Shown in pieces: positions 43,595 through 51,458 of a stretch of DNA of 64,000 nt. Source of the stretch: DASXRA01 sp963737425 (GTDB lineage: Bacteria > Actinomycetota > Actinomycetes > Mycobacteriales > Jatrophihabitantaceae); NCBI GenBank assembly GCA_963737425.1, contig CAVTSX010000008.1:868001-932000 (forward strand), written 5' to 3'. The notes beneath the pieces are model-generated. The model made no database searches, was not told the origin of the DNA, and saw only the letters and a list, made by a program, of their open reading frames with translations. A program made the translations under genes and the position numbers. The first letter of the stretch is position 1; the number at the start of each line of letters is the position of its first letter.

Positions 43595-43646
43595 TGATCA
43601 TCTCTGCTGGATCCGCCCTTGCTCGCGGCTTCGCCAGAGATGATCA
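43595..43646 (-). repeat. 52-bp palindromic repeat, copy 4
   Basis: Perfect 12-bp arms, inverted orientation: its reverse-complemented centre starts GCGAAGCCGCGAG, nearly the same as copy 5. It lies 59 bp after the malQ stop and 24 bp from the CTAG target repeat of the IS701 element. GTCCCGTGGATCTT is found upstream at 43543-43556, as before copy 3. Confidence 0.95.
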
Positions 43647-43674
43647 ATGCTGTGCCAGCACCGACGCGCCCTAG

Positions 43675-45115
43675 TAGTACTTTGTTAACTCGTGTCGGGG
43701 TAGGGGCGGTTGCAGGTGTGGCATGCGCCGGTCCAGACGGCGAACAGGTGCTGGAGTTCGCGGAGGACGGCATAGAGGGTCAGGCCGGCGCAGAGGCTTT
43801 TGGGTCGTAGCGCAGGCGGGTGCAGAACGCTTGGGCGAGGCAGACGAGGGTGACGTGGTGGTGCCAGCCGGTGTAGCTGCGGCCTTCGAAGTGGTCGAGT
43901 CCGAGGCCGTCTTTGAGTTCGCGGTAGTCGTGTTCGATGCGCCAGCGGATCTTGGCCAGGCGGACCAGGTCGCGCAGGTGGGTGTCGGCGGGCAGGTTCG
44001 ACAGCCAGTAGTCGGTGGGTTCGGGTTGCCCGGGTGGCCATTCGGCCAGCAGCCAGCATTCGGGCAGGTTGCCCTCGGGTGTGCGGGGGATGTCGCGGTT
44101 GGCCGGTCGCACGCGCAGCGCGAGGAACCGCGAGCGCATCGCGGCGGTCGGGTTGCGTGGGGTCTTGCGGGTGCCGTGTCGCCAGGTCACGACCCTGCCT
44201 GTTCGGCGTCCGGCGGTGATGACCAGGGTCTTCAGGTTGCCCGGCGCCTCGCGGTAGCGGGGCACCGGCGGGCGGCCGCGACCGTGATACGGCGCGACCT
44301 GCGGCGTGGCGGTGCCCGGATAGGCGCTGGTCGTGGACTTCACCGCGACCACGTAGGACATTCCACGAGACTCCAGTGCGAGCCGGAACCCGGTGGCATC
44401 GCCGTAGCCGGCATCGGCGACCACGGGGCGCTGCGGCAATCCCCAACCGCCGCCCGCCTGATCGCCGGTGATCTCATCGAGCATGTCCAGCGCGAGGCGC
44501 CATTTCTCCCGGTGCCGCACCTCATCGGGGATCTTGGCGCGCGTGCGACGTCGGCGAATCTCGCTCGCCGTCTCGACGTCCGCCGCGCTGGCATCGTCCC
44601 AGGACTGCGGCAAGAACAGCCGCCAGTCGATCGCCGCGGACGCCCAGTCGGTCACCGCATGCACGCTGACCCCGACCTGGCAGTTGCCGGTCTTGCCCAA
44701 CGCCCCGCAGTACTGCCGAGCCACCCCGGGAGAATCAACACCGTCCTTGGGGAAGCCGCTGTCATCGACCACGTACGCCTCCGGCGCGACGAACCCGTCC
44801 GCCCACCGCGCCAACCGCCGCCGAACCTCGACGTGATCCCACGTCGAGGACGTGACGAACTGCTGCAACTGCTGATGATCGACCCCAAGCCGCGCCGCCA
44901 TCGGCTGCATCGACTTACGCTTGCCATCCAGCATCAGCCCACGCAGATACAACCCGCCCTTGGCCCGCTGATCAGCCCGAGCCAACCCGCCCAGCATCTC
45001 CCCGGCGAACGCCTCCAAGCCGGGCCGGACCTCGACCATCTCCTCCGGAGTCATACCAACACAAGATCAGAACATGACCCCGAACAACCCCAACGACACA
45101 CCTAACAAAGTACTA
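43675..45115 (-). mobile_element. IS701-family insertion sequence, 1441 bp, with CTAG target duplication
   Basis: Perfect 13-bp terminal inverted repeats (TAGTACTTTGTTA at 43675 and its complement ending at 45115) are flanked on both sides by CTAG (43671-43674 and 45116-45119). IS701 elements are about 1.4 kb and duplicate 4-bp targets of the YTAG kind, so both ends and the target repeat are as expected. The intact ends imply recent transposition. It sits between malQ and a damaged hydrolase gene without interrupting either. Confidence 0.95.
43685..45054 (-). CDS. IS701-family transposase, two frames joined by an apparent -1 shift
   Basis: A DDE transposase. Frame 0 (45054 to 43780, 424 residues) has VVDDSGFPKDG (first Asp), PVVADAGYGD (second Asp) and RWRIEHDYRELKDGLGLDHFEGRSYTGWHHH (Glu), then stops after RYDPKASAPA. 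The usual family C-terminus lies in the -1 frame: LTLYAVLRELQHLFAVWTG and CHTCNRPYPDTS, stopping at 43685, only 10 bp from the IS end. The frames overlap at CCCAAAA (43798-43804, minus strand), positioned exactly as C CCA AAA in frame 0, a canonical -1 slippery heptamer. Either programmed frameshifting or loss of one A explains it. Confidence 0.9.
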
Positions 45116-45131
45116 CTAGTGTCCTGAGTCG

Positions 45132-46005
45132 CTAGAAATGATCAGCCAGCCAGGCGTGCACTTCGCCGACGCGATTCTCGAGCAGTGTCAGGTGGCCGTC
45201 GTCGTCGAGCAGTCGCGCCTCGACACCTGGCACCTGAGCTGTGAGCCATTGGCCGTGGCTGAACGGCACGAATATGTCCTCACGGCCGTGCAGCAACAGC
45301 ACCGGCCTCGCGATCTGGCTCAGCTCGAAGCCCCACGGGCTGATCTCGGCGCAACCGTCATCCCACCAACCCTGGCCGTCCCGGCGCGAGGCCCTCGTGT
45401 ATGGCGTACACCAGGTAGCGGGCCATCTCACCGGTGAGTACCGCGGCGTCCGTCGGCGTCAGCAGGGTCCTCATCCCGTCGGCGACGTCATTCTCGGACG
45501 CGGCCAGGAACTCCTGCCGGTCCTTTTCCAGCTTGACGCGCGCCTGGTCCTCATCGGCCAGAATCATGCGGAAGTCATCAACATTCTCCTGACCCATACC
45601 GTCGAACCAGTCGAGCCCGTCAGCGCCGTACGGCGCGGGCGATGCCAATGACGCGGCCGCGACCACGAGGTCGGGCAGCAGGGCCGCGCACGCCAGTGCA
45701 TGCGGCCCGCCACCCGAGATGCCCCACTTTGCCACCTGGACAATGCCAAGCTCAGTGCAGATCGCCCTTACGTCTTCGGCGCAATCGGCAACGCTGCGCC
45801 CCGGCCGGGGCGATGAGCCGCCGTAGCCCGGGCGGTCGTAGCTGATCAGCCGCAGGCCGCGTTCGGTCGCGTCGGCCACGTTGCGGGCATAGAGGCGGCG
45901 GCTGTTCGGCGTGCCCATATGGACGAGCACCGGCGGGCCGTTCAGATCGCCGGATTCCTCGACGGCCAGCGTCCTGCCATCCGCCGTCCGAACAACCTGC
46001 TCCAA
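45132..46005 (-). pseudogene. Alpha/beta hydrolase, frameshifted
   Basis: Frame 1 (46005 to 45358) has the hydrolase start VVRTADGRTLAVEESGD, the oxyanion region VLVHMGTPNSRR, nucleophile WGISGGGPHAL (GxSxG) and ends abnormally at GLAPGRPGLVG. The continuation is in another frame (to 45132): RDGQGWWDDGCAEISPWGFEL, the acid HGREDIFVP and the catalytic His DDGHLTLLENRVGEV. The shift is near 45385-45395. Without it the protein would be a complete, about 290-residue enzyme. The start is TTG 46005, set by GGAGG five nt upstream. A real mutation is likeliest, though a sequencing error in a GC run is possible. Confidence 0.82.
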
Positions 46006-46076
46006 TGTGACCTCCAGCGCTCGATCTAGCCACGGCAGAGCGAACGCTACCGCTGACGACCGCGAGCGCGGCACGG

Positions 46077-46592
46077 TCAGTTATTGCCGGAAATCCCGGC
46101 CACGGTCGGATGAACCTGCAACACGCAGACGCTGACCGACACGGGGAAGTGCACAGTGTGCGAAGTATTCGCTGGAGTGGTCGCAATCGACTTCGAGAAC
46201 GTGCAGGCACCGCTGGTGACCGGATTGAAGTTCATCCACTCGACGCTCGCCGATGCCCAGTGGTTGGGCGGCAGCACGACGGTCTTCAAGACGTGGGCGC
46301 CTCCGGCGAAGCCGCGCATGGTGCGCTTCGCGTGTGCGAGAACGTGCCCCGACGCGTTAAGCGCATCCAGGCCCGGGTAGCCGTAGATGGAACACGTGCT
46401 GTGGCTGGTGTTCTTGAATCGCAGCACGAATGAGCTGTGCCCGGTTGCCCCCTGCGAGCCGGAGTGCGACACCGTGAGCGAGCTGTTGCCGCACGCGGCG
46501 GTGGCATTGGCCTGTGCGGTGATCGCACTGAGCCCGGCGATGGCCAGCGTGGCCGCTGCGGCAAGTACTGCTGCCTTGGTGCGTATGGTCAT
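46077..46592 (-). CDS. Secreted DUF4232 protein
   Basis: A 171-residue exported protein: signal peptide (KAAVLAAAATLAIAGLSAITAQANA) followed by a DUF4232 beta-sandwich, with SSFVLRFKNTSHSTCSIYGYPGLDAL, VVLPPNHWASASVEW and paired cysteines (CGNSSL, CSIYG, CTFSK, CVLQV) that probably form disulphides. Function is unknown for the family. ATG 46592 is chosen because GGAGG precedes it at 5 nt. Monocistronic. Confidence 0.9.
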   Translation of the reverse strand: MTIRTKAAVLAAAATLAIAGLSAITAQANATAACGNSSLTVSHSGSQGATGHSSFVLRFKNTSHSTCSIYGYPGLDALNASGHVLAHAKRTMRGFAGGAHVLKTVVLPPNHWASASVEWMNFNPVTSGACTFSKSIATTPANTSHTVHFPVSVSVCVLQVHPTVAGISGNN

Positions 46593-46700
46593 GGCGTCCT
46601 CCATGTAGTGGCGATGAATCCACCACGAAGGAACCGGTCACCGATCGGCTGATACATCGGCCGGGCCTGATCAATGCGGTGCAGTACGGACGGCACCACC

Positions 46701-46726
46701 TGAACCGTACGCTGGCGTACGGTTCA
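46701..46726. promoter_or_regulatory. Perfect inverted repeat TGAACCGTACG-N4-CGTACGGTTCA
   Basis: Perfect 11-bp arms with a 4-bp centre, typical of TetR-type operators. No TetR gene remains nearby. It lies upstream of DUF4232 on one side and next to the relic of an FAD monooxygenase on the other, a gene type often paired with TetR regulators. A hairpin role is also possible. Confidence 0.55.
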
Positions 46727-46739
46727 AGCTGGCGCGACG

Positions 46740-46897
46740 GCGAGGGCAGCTTCGCTGCCGCATGCGGCCTGGATGCAGCGGCGCCCGACACGGGCCGCGC
46801 TGGCCACCTGATTCGTCCGGACGGATACGTGAGTTATCGCAGTGACAACCTGACGACCGAACGACTGGCAACACACCTGTCGCGCACTCTCGGTTAA
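46740..46897 (+). pseudogene. Relic of an FAD-dependent monooxygenase C-terminus
   Basis: An isolated fragment whose last 45 residues resemble the C-terminal domain of class A flavin monooxygenases: GRAGHLIRPDGYVSYRSD then LATHLSRTLG and a stop at 46897 (compare the common VRPDGYVAWR ... L..ALG end). No FAD-binding domain is present upstream. The stop overlaps that of the convergent ANTAR gene. Too short to be functional; I judge it a deletion remnant. Confidence 0.45.
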
Positions 46898-47601
46898 CTG
46901 CCGCCTGGCTCCTGGGCTTCGCTGATCACCTCGGCGGCGCCGGCGGTGAGGGACAAACCCGCAGCGGCAGTCCGCTCGACGAGCAGTTCGTAGGCGGTGC
47001 CCATGTCGACGTGGTGCCGGTATGCGAGAACGCCCTTGGCCTGCTCGATAACTGTGCGCGCTCGCAAAGCGTGTTGCACGCGCCCGCTCACGTCGTCAAT
47101 GGTCATTTCCGTGGACTGCAGGATCGCTATCGTGGCGATATCGGCGAAGGTCTGCCCGAGAAGCTCGGTTTCGGCATCGCGGAGGTCGGCGTCGGCGCGA
47201 TAGACGTTCAGCGCGCCGAGAACGTGGCCGTGCCAACGCATCGGATAGGCCAGGACCGAGCGATAGCCGCCGTCGACGATCGCGGCCCCGACCTCTGACC
47301 AGCGCGCGCGGATCTCGGATTCGCCCGTGACGGAGAGGATCGTCGCGGTCTGAATCGCGTCGACGCACGGGCCGCTGTCGTGCTGGATCTGGAACGTCTC
47401 CAACTCGGCCACCTGGTGCGACGTCGAGCTGAGTAATTCCAGGGCTCCCTGGCCGTTGACCATCAGCAGGCCGATGGCTTGTGCCGAGAGTAGTTCGGCA
47501 CAATCCCGCATCAGGCGAGCAAGTACGTCGGTAACGTCGTGTTCGCGGAGCAGGGCGGCGGTGGCACCGGCAAGCACCTGTGCAGCTGTCCGTTGTGTCA
47601 T
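46894..47601 (-). CDS. GAF-ANTAR domain regulator
   Basis: A 235-residue protein. The N-terminal GAF domain (about 15-165) includes LLSAQAIGLLMVNGQG, HDSGPCVDAIQT and YPMRWHGHVLGALNVY. The C-terminal ANTAR domain reads RVQHALRARTVIEQAKGVLAYRHHVDMGTAYELLVERTA. ANTAR proteins bind paired hexanucleotide hairpins in mRNA leaders and prevent termination; the GAF part senses a ligand or partner. Its ATG overlaps the TGA of the upstream GAF-ANTAR gene, so the two are co-translated and may form a heterodimer. Confidence 0.93.
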   Translation of the reverse strand: MTQRTAAQVLAGATAALLREHDVTDVLARLMRDCAELLSAQAIGLLMVNGQGALELLSSTSHQVAELETFQIQHDSGPCVDAIQTATILSVTGESEIRARWSEVGAAIVDGGYRSVLAYPMRWHGHVLGALNVYRADADLRDAETELLGQTFADIATIAILQSTEMTIDDVSGRVQHALRARTVIEQAKGVLAYRHHVDMGTAYELLVERTAAAGLSLTAGAAEVISEAQEPGGS

Positions 47602-48311
47602 GAGGTCACGTCCCTGTCGGTGTCGCTGAAATCCAGTCGCCGCGATACGACCTCGGCGGCGACGGCCTCCAGTGTCGTGTCGAGCGCAAAGGCATGCGCG
47701 CGCAATAGCGCGAGTGCATCGTCGAGGCTGAACTTGAGTTGGGCCACCACCATGCCGGTGGCCTGGTGGATCTGCGCGCGGGCACCCCATGGGCCGGGGG
47801 AAAGTTCAGTTTGCGAGTCCGGGTCGCGTATCAGCGCGGCACCAAGGGCGTCTGCGAGGAACTGCGCTGCGCTCGTGTCCTGCGCCAGTGGCCGCGGCGT
47901 GACCTGATACAGCGTCAGCACCCCCAAGACCTCGGTTTCGGGCCGTATTGGCAGGGCAAACATCGTGGCGGCGAACCCGAGTGCCGCATGAGCGGCGTCG
48001 ACGAACATAGCCCAGCGTCCTTCCGGATCCTGCTGGTCGAGTGTGGCGATCACCGCCTCGCCGGAGGTGAAGGCATCCGCTCCCGGTCCCTGCCCGAGTA
48101 TTTCTTGAAGGTCCTCGAGCCGGGCCGCCGTGGCGTCGGTCGCGCACAGGGTGACTCGCTCGGAGTGGGTGTATGCGAGGGTGATCGCCCCGCCGTCGGT
48201 GTCCAGGATGTCGGCGCAGGCATGACATAACCGAAGCGGTAGCGGCAACTGCCGGTCGCGAACGGCCAGCTCGCGGGCCAACCGGGCCAATACCTCAGCC
48301 TTGTCTGTCAT
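47598..48311 (-). CDS. GAF-ANTAR domain regulator, upstream partner
   Basis: A 237-residue protein with a GAF domain (LPLPLRLCHACADILDTDGGAITLAYT ... LGFAATMFALPIRPETEVLGVLTLYQV) and a C-terminal ANTAR domain (RAQIHQATGMVVAQLKFSLDDALALLRAHAFALDTTLEAVAAEVV). It lies first in a two-gene unit with the ANTAR gene at 46894 and overlaps it by 4 nt. It diverges from a third GAF-ANTAR gene, with about 155 bp between them that probably hold both promoters. Confidence 0.93.
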   Translation of the reverse strand: MTDKAEVLARLARELAVRDRQLPLPLRLCHACADILDTDGGAITLAYTHSERVTLCATDATAARLEDLQEILGQGPGADAFTSGEAVIATLDQQDPEGRWAMFVDAAHAALGFAATMFALPIRPETEVLGVLTLYQVTPRPLAQDTSAAQFLADALGAALIRDPDSQTELSPGPWGARAQIHQATGMVVAQLKFSLDDALALLRAHAFALDTTLEAVAAEVVSRRLDFSDTDRDVTS

Positions 48312-48467
48312 TGCCGCAACTCGATTCCCGAATGAAGTGTCAAGCCTAGAGCCTTCGCTCTGACTCGATCCGAGAACGGCGCCCCCTACATACGCTGTAA
48401 GGTCTTAGCCGACGCGTCGTACCGAGCAAACTCACTCGCACCTGCCCGATACCGAGTGGAGCCCCAG

Positions 48468-49232
48468 ATGCCGGAGTTCCGTGAGCTGGCTGAACTGTTC
48501 GTGCGCGTCGGAGTCGTGATCGCCGGAGATCTCACCGAGGACGACGCCTTGGCCGTGATCACAGCAGCCGGCGTCGAGGCGATCGATGCGGCCGATGCGG
48601 CTGCGGTCACGAAGAGTCGCAGCGGCCAGTTCCATACGGTCGCTGCTACCAGCGAGCTGGCCGTGTGCGTCGACGAGATTCAGTACGAGCTGGCCAGCGG
48701 TCCGTGCGTAGCTGCGGCGCAGGCAGATTCGGTCCTTCGAAGCGGTGATCTGCGCGTTGAGACGCGCTGGCCGGAGTTCGCCCGCCGCGCGGTCGCCGAG
48801 ACCGGCGTGTTGAGCATGCTGTCGTTTCGCATGTGCGTCGAGCCGGGCGGCGTCTTCGCCGGGCTGAACTTCTACTCGACTGCAGCGGACGTCTTTGACG
48901 AGCTGGCCGAGGCTACGGGGCTGGTGCTGGCCGCCCATGGCGCTCTCGCACTGACCGGTGCCGCGCGCCTTCAGCGCATCGCGAACCTCGAACACGCATT
49001 GGCGAGCAACCGCGACATCGGTGTCGCCATCGGCATACTCATGACCCGCCACCTTGCCACGCGGCAGCAGGCCTTCGACCTTCTTCGCGTCGCAAGCCAG
49101 CACACGCACCGCAAGATCGCCGACATCGCGCGAGACGTGATCGAAGCCGGCGAGCTCTCGTTCCCCGCAGCCGCGTACGTCCATCGCACGCCGAGCAGCA
49201 GCCCGCTCGGCGCCGAAGAGTTCGGGTACTGA
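48468..49232 (+). CDS. GAF-ANTAR domain regulator, divergent copy
   Basis: A 254-residue protein: GAF-like region with VAATSELAVCVDEIQYELASGPCVAAAQADSV and FRMCVEPGGVFAGLNFYS, then ANTAR (RLQRIANLEHALASNRDIGVAIGILMTRHLATRQQAFDLLRVASQHTHRKIADIARDVI). The GPCV motif is shared with the other two ANTAR proteins. GGAG lies 7 nt before ATG 48468; GTG 48456 is possible. It sits upstream of the SRPBCC/STAS pair. Confidence 0.93.
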   Translation: MPEFRELAELFVRVGVVIAGDLTEDDALAVITAAGVEAIDAADAAAVTKSRSGQFHTVAATSELAVCVDEIQYELASGPCVAAAQADSVLRSGDLRVETRWPEFARRAVAETGVLSMLSFRMCVEPGGVFAGLNFYSTAADVFDELAEATGLVLAAHGALALTGAARLQRIANLEHALASNRDIGVAIGILMTRHLATRQQAFDLLRVASQHTHRKIADIARDVIEAGELSFPAAAYVHRTPSSSPLGAEEFGY

Positions 49233-49377
49233 GGTCGGTACGAGAAAAGCCGGTAGGTCCGATCTGACCGGTGTGGTTAGGTGTCGGTCCGTACGGGGAA
49301 AGCTCTCCACTGGTACTCGCTGCAACAGCGTGCTCGCCGTCCGCTGACTGGGCGTCCGATGCCCGAAGGGAGCTGGT

Positions 49378-49887
49378 ATGGCCAGCGTGACGCATGCCGT
49401 CGACGTTGACGTTCCGGTCAACGTCGCCTACAACCAATGGACGCAGTTCGAATCCTTTCCGCAATTCATGCACGGAGTCGTCTCGATCGAACAGAGCGAC
49501 GACACGCATCTGCACTGGAAGACCTCGATCGGCGGCATTCACCGCGAATTCGAGGCTGAGATCGTCGAACAGGTACCCGACGACCGCATCGCTTGGCGCA
49601 GCCTCGAGGGCCCGACGAACGCCGGACTGGTCACCTTCGAGCCCCTGGACGCTTCGCGTACGCGCATCGTGGTGATCGTCGAGTGGGAGCCGGAAGGCAT
49701 CATCGAGAAGGTCGGCGCCGCGGCGTCACTCGACGGCCACAGGGTGAGCGATGACCTTCAACGGTTCAAGGACTTCATCGAGCAACGTGGCAAGCCGACC
49801 GGTGGCTGGCGCGGGCTTATAGAACTCGATACGAGTGAGGCCGCGGCCGGGCCCGCCGGCCCGTCGCTCGGCGACGGTGACGCGTGA
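49378..49887 (+). CDS. SRPBCC-family (cyclase/START-like) protein
   Basis: A 169-residue helix-grip protein: MASVTHAVDVDVPVNVAYNQWTQFESFPQFMHGV is the usual polyketide-cyclase/dehydrase start, with IVEQVPDDRIAWRSLEGPTNAGLVTFEPLDASRTRIVV in the middle and the LQRFKDFIEQRG helix. The C-terminus adds an Ala/Gly-rich tail. These proteins bind hydrophobic ligands; this subgroup is often found in stress-related clusters. ATG 49378 follows GAAGGGAG. Its TGA overlaps the GTG of the STAS gene. Confidence 0.91.
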   Translation: MASVTHAVDVDVPVNVAYNQWTQFESFPQFMHGVVSIEQSDDTHLHWKTSIGGIHREFEAEIVEQVPDDRIAWRSLEGPTNAGLVTFEPLDASRTRIVVIVEWEPEGIIEKVGAAASLDGHRVSDDLQRFKDFIEQRGKPTGGWRGLIELDTSEAAAGPAGPSLGDGDA

Positions 49888-50411
49888 GCGAGCCGCAATC
49901 ATTCAGCGGGCCCTTTTCGGAGCGCGTGCACGCCCGTGCGTCGCTACACTGCGCACCGGCTGAAGAGACAGCTTCCCTCGCGAGCCCACGTGCGTGGAGC
50001 CCGGGCCAGGTGAAGCGGACCGTGGTGTTCGAAGATCAGCCAAGTGCCGTGTCGAGCGTTGATCGGCGCTACCGTATTGCCCTGCATCTGTCCCACACCG
50101 AGGCTCGCCTCGACATCGGCGGCGAACTCGATGCAGCGGCGGCTCCGGATCTCTGCCGTGTCCTGGCCAGCCTCGAGATCCTGATCCGCGTGCCGGTCGA
50201 GATCGATCTGGGCGACGTGGTCTGCGTCGACGCCGCCGGCCTCACGCCGCTGCTGGAGGCGGCCCGCCGCCGCGCCGCCTCATACCTGCCGCCGATGCTG
50301 GTCATCAGCAGCAGCGAGGCGATCGAGCAGCTGATGCAGTCGATGGATGCCGTTTGGCCGTCGGAATCCGATGCAGACGCCGCCGTGCTCCCACCGGGCT
50401 TCGGGCAGTAA
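49884..50411 (+). CDS. STAS-domain protein lacking the phospho-acceptor serine
   Basis: A 175-residue protein with a non-conserved 65-residue N-terminus and a STAS domain (YRIALHLSHTEARLDIGGELDAAAAPDLCRVLASLE ... VEIDLGDVVCVDAAGLTPLLEAARRR). Anti-sigma-factor antagonists are phosphorylated on Ser in D(S/T)SG; here that site reads DAAGL, so it cannot be phosphorylated by the usual kinase. It may be constitutively active or act as a partner-binding scaffold. GTG 49884 overlaps the SRPBCC stop (GTGA). Confidence 0.9.
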   Translation: MSEPQSFSGPFSERVHARASLHCAPAEETASLASPRAWSPGQVKRTVVFEDQPSAVSSVDRRYRIALHLSHTEARLDIGGELDAAAAPDLCRVLASLEILIRVPVEIDLGDVVCVDAAGLTPLLEAARRRAASYLPPMLVISSSEAIEQLMQSMDAVWPSESDADAAVLPPGFGQ

Positions 50412-50438
50412 GCGCCGCGGGCGGTTGGGTCCAGCGGC

Positions 50439-51038
50439 TCAGGCGAGGGTGAACGGTGGGTAGTCGTCGGTGAGCAGCAACAGGTAGGCCTCGACCCGCA
50501 ACCACCACCGGATCACGCCCAGGGCGAAGTTGCGAAGCCCTTCAGGCCAGCGCCCGATGAACAGCACCGCGAAGAACGCGAACAGCAGCACGAACCAGTC
50601 GGCGATCGCCAGGATCGCGAGCATGAACAACTGCGGAATCACCAGGATGAACCGGAATCCGACGGTGAGGCGGTTGCGCTGTTCGAGTTGTGGAGCAATG
50701 TCGACGCGCACCCGCGCATCGCCTCCGGGGTCGGCGCCGGTCATGGCGAAACTGAATGGTGGATATTCCTCGCACATGAATGCGGTGAATACGCCGGTGC
50801 GCACGTAATAGCGCAGGTACATCACCTGGAAGTTCGCCAGCTCGCGGGGCAGCCGGCCGGTGAACAGAATGATGAACCAGCACACCAGGGCCAGCACCTG
50901 CGCCGCATAACGAAGCGCCCCGAGGATCAGCAGATGCGGAATCGCCAGCAGCCAGTTCACCAGGGGGCGCCAGCGCGCGACGCGGGTGGGCGGATCGAAG
51001 ACGAAGCTCGCCGGATATAGGGCACCAGTCGGCTGCAT
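50439..51038 (-). CDS. DUF4389 membrane protein
   Basis: A 199-residue protein with a duplicated DUF4389 unit: each has an amphipathic start (RVARWRPLVNWLLAIPHLLILG / QRNRLTVGFRFILVIPQLFMLA), a pair of helices with FTGRLPRELANF / FIGRWPEGLRNF, and an end with EEYPPFSFA / DDYPPFTLA. Membrane protein of unknown function. GGGGAGG precedes ATG 51038. It is divergent from the sugar operon across a 420-bp gap. Confidence 0.92.
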   Translation of the reverse strand: MQPTGALYPASFVFDPPTRVARWRPLVNWLLAIPHLLILGALRYAAQVLALVCWFIILFTGRLPRELANFQVMYLRYYVRTGVFTAFMCEEYPPFSFAMTGADPGGDARVRVDIAPQLEQRNRLTVGFRFILVIPQLFMLAILAIADWFVLLFAFFAVLFIGRWPEGLRNFALGVIRWWLRVEAYLLLLTDDYPPFTLA

Positions 51039-51458
51039 GGCCACCTCCCCTAATAGCGCGACCCTACCTGCGGAAGGAGCCGAAGTCGGGGAGCGAAACG
51101 GTCTGCGACCAGCGCCGAATATGAGGTGGGCCGACCCGAGGCGGGAGGGCCGGCGGTGGCCAAGCCGTGGGCGCCGACTACTCCGACAGCTGCCAGATCG
51201 TTGCCGGCCGGCACCGTGCTCGGCGTCCGCGCTGGGCCTGCGCGCCTTGATCATCTCTGTCGAAGCCGCGAGTGGTGGCGGAGTCAGCAGAGATGATCAA
51301 AGCCGCCTGATGGGAGTCCCACCGCCAAACTGCCCACCCACCACAGAGCGCCGGGTTGGCCGGCTCAACCCAAGGCGCGAGGGCGTCCACGCAGGCGCTT
51401 TTGACGGTATCGACGAAACTATTGAACGGATCAGCAATACGTCTCTAGGCTGTGCCCC
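51039..51458. other. Gap of 420 bp between divergent genes, holding palindrome copy 5
   Basis: No coding region is supported. The palindromic element sits near the middle, and the last 70 bp before ATG 51459 are the likely operon promoter region (AT-richer around 51400-51445, with TTGACG at 51400). No clear ROK operator was recognised. Confidence 0.5.
51248..51299 (+). repeat. 52-bp palindromic repeat, copy 5
   Basis: Perfect 12-bp arms in forward orientation. The centre holds GCCGC-GAGTG-GTGGC, which can form a 5-bp inner stem with one G-T pair. This is the only copy located between divergent rather than convergent genes. Confidence 0.95.

Noticed and set aside
43723..45105. 460-residue plus-strand open frame across the IS701 element
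   Set aside because: Antisense of the transposase, whose DDE motifs and family match settle the coding strand.
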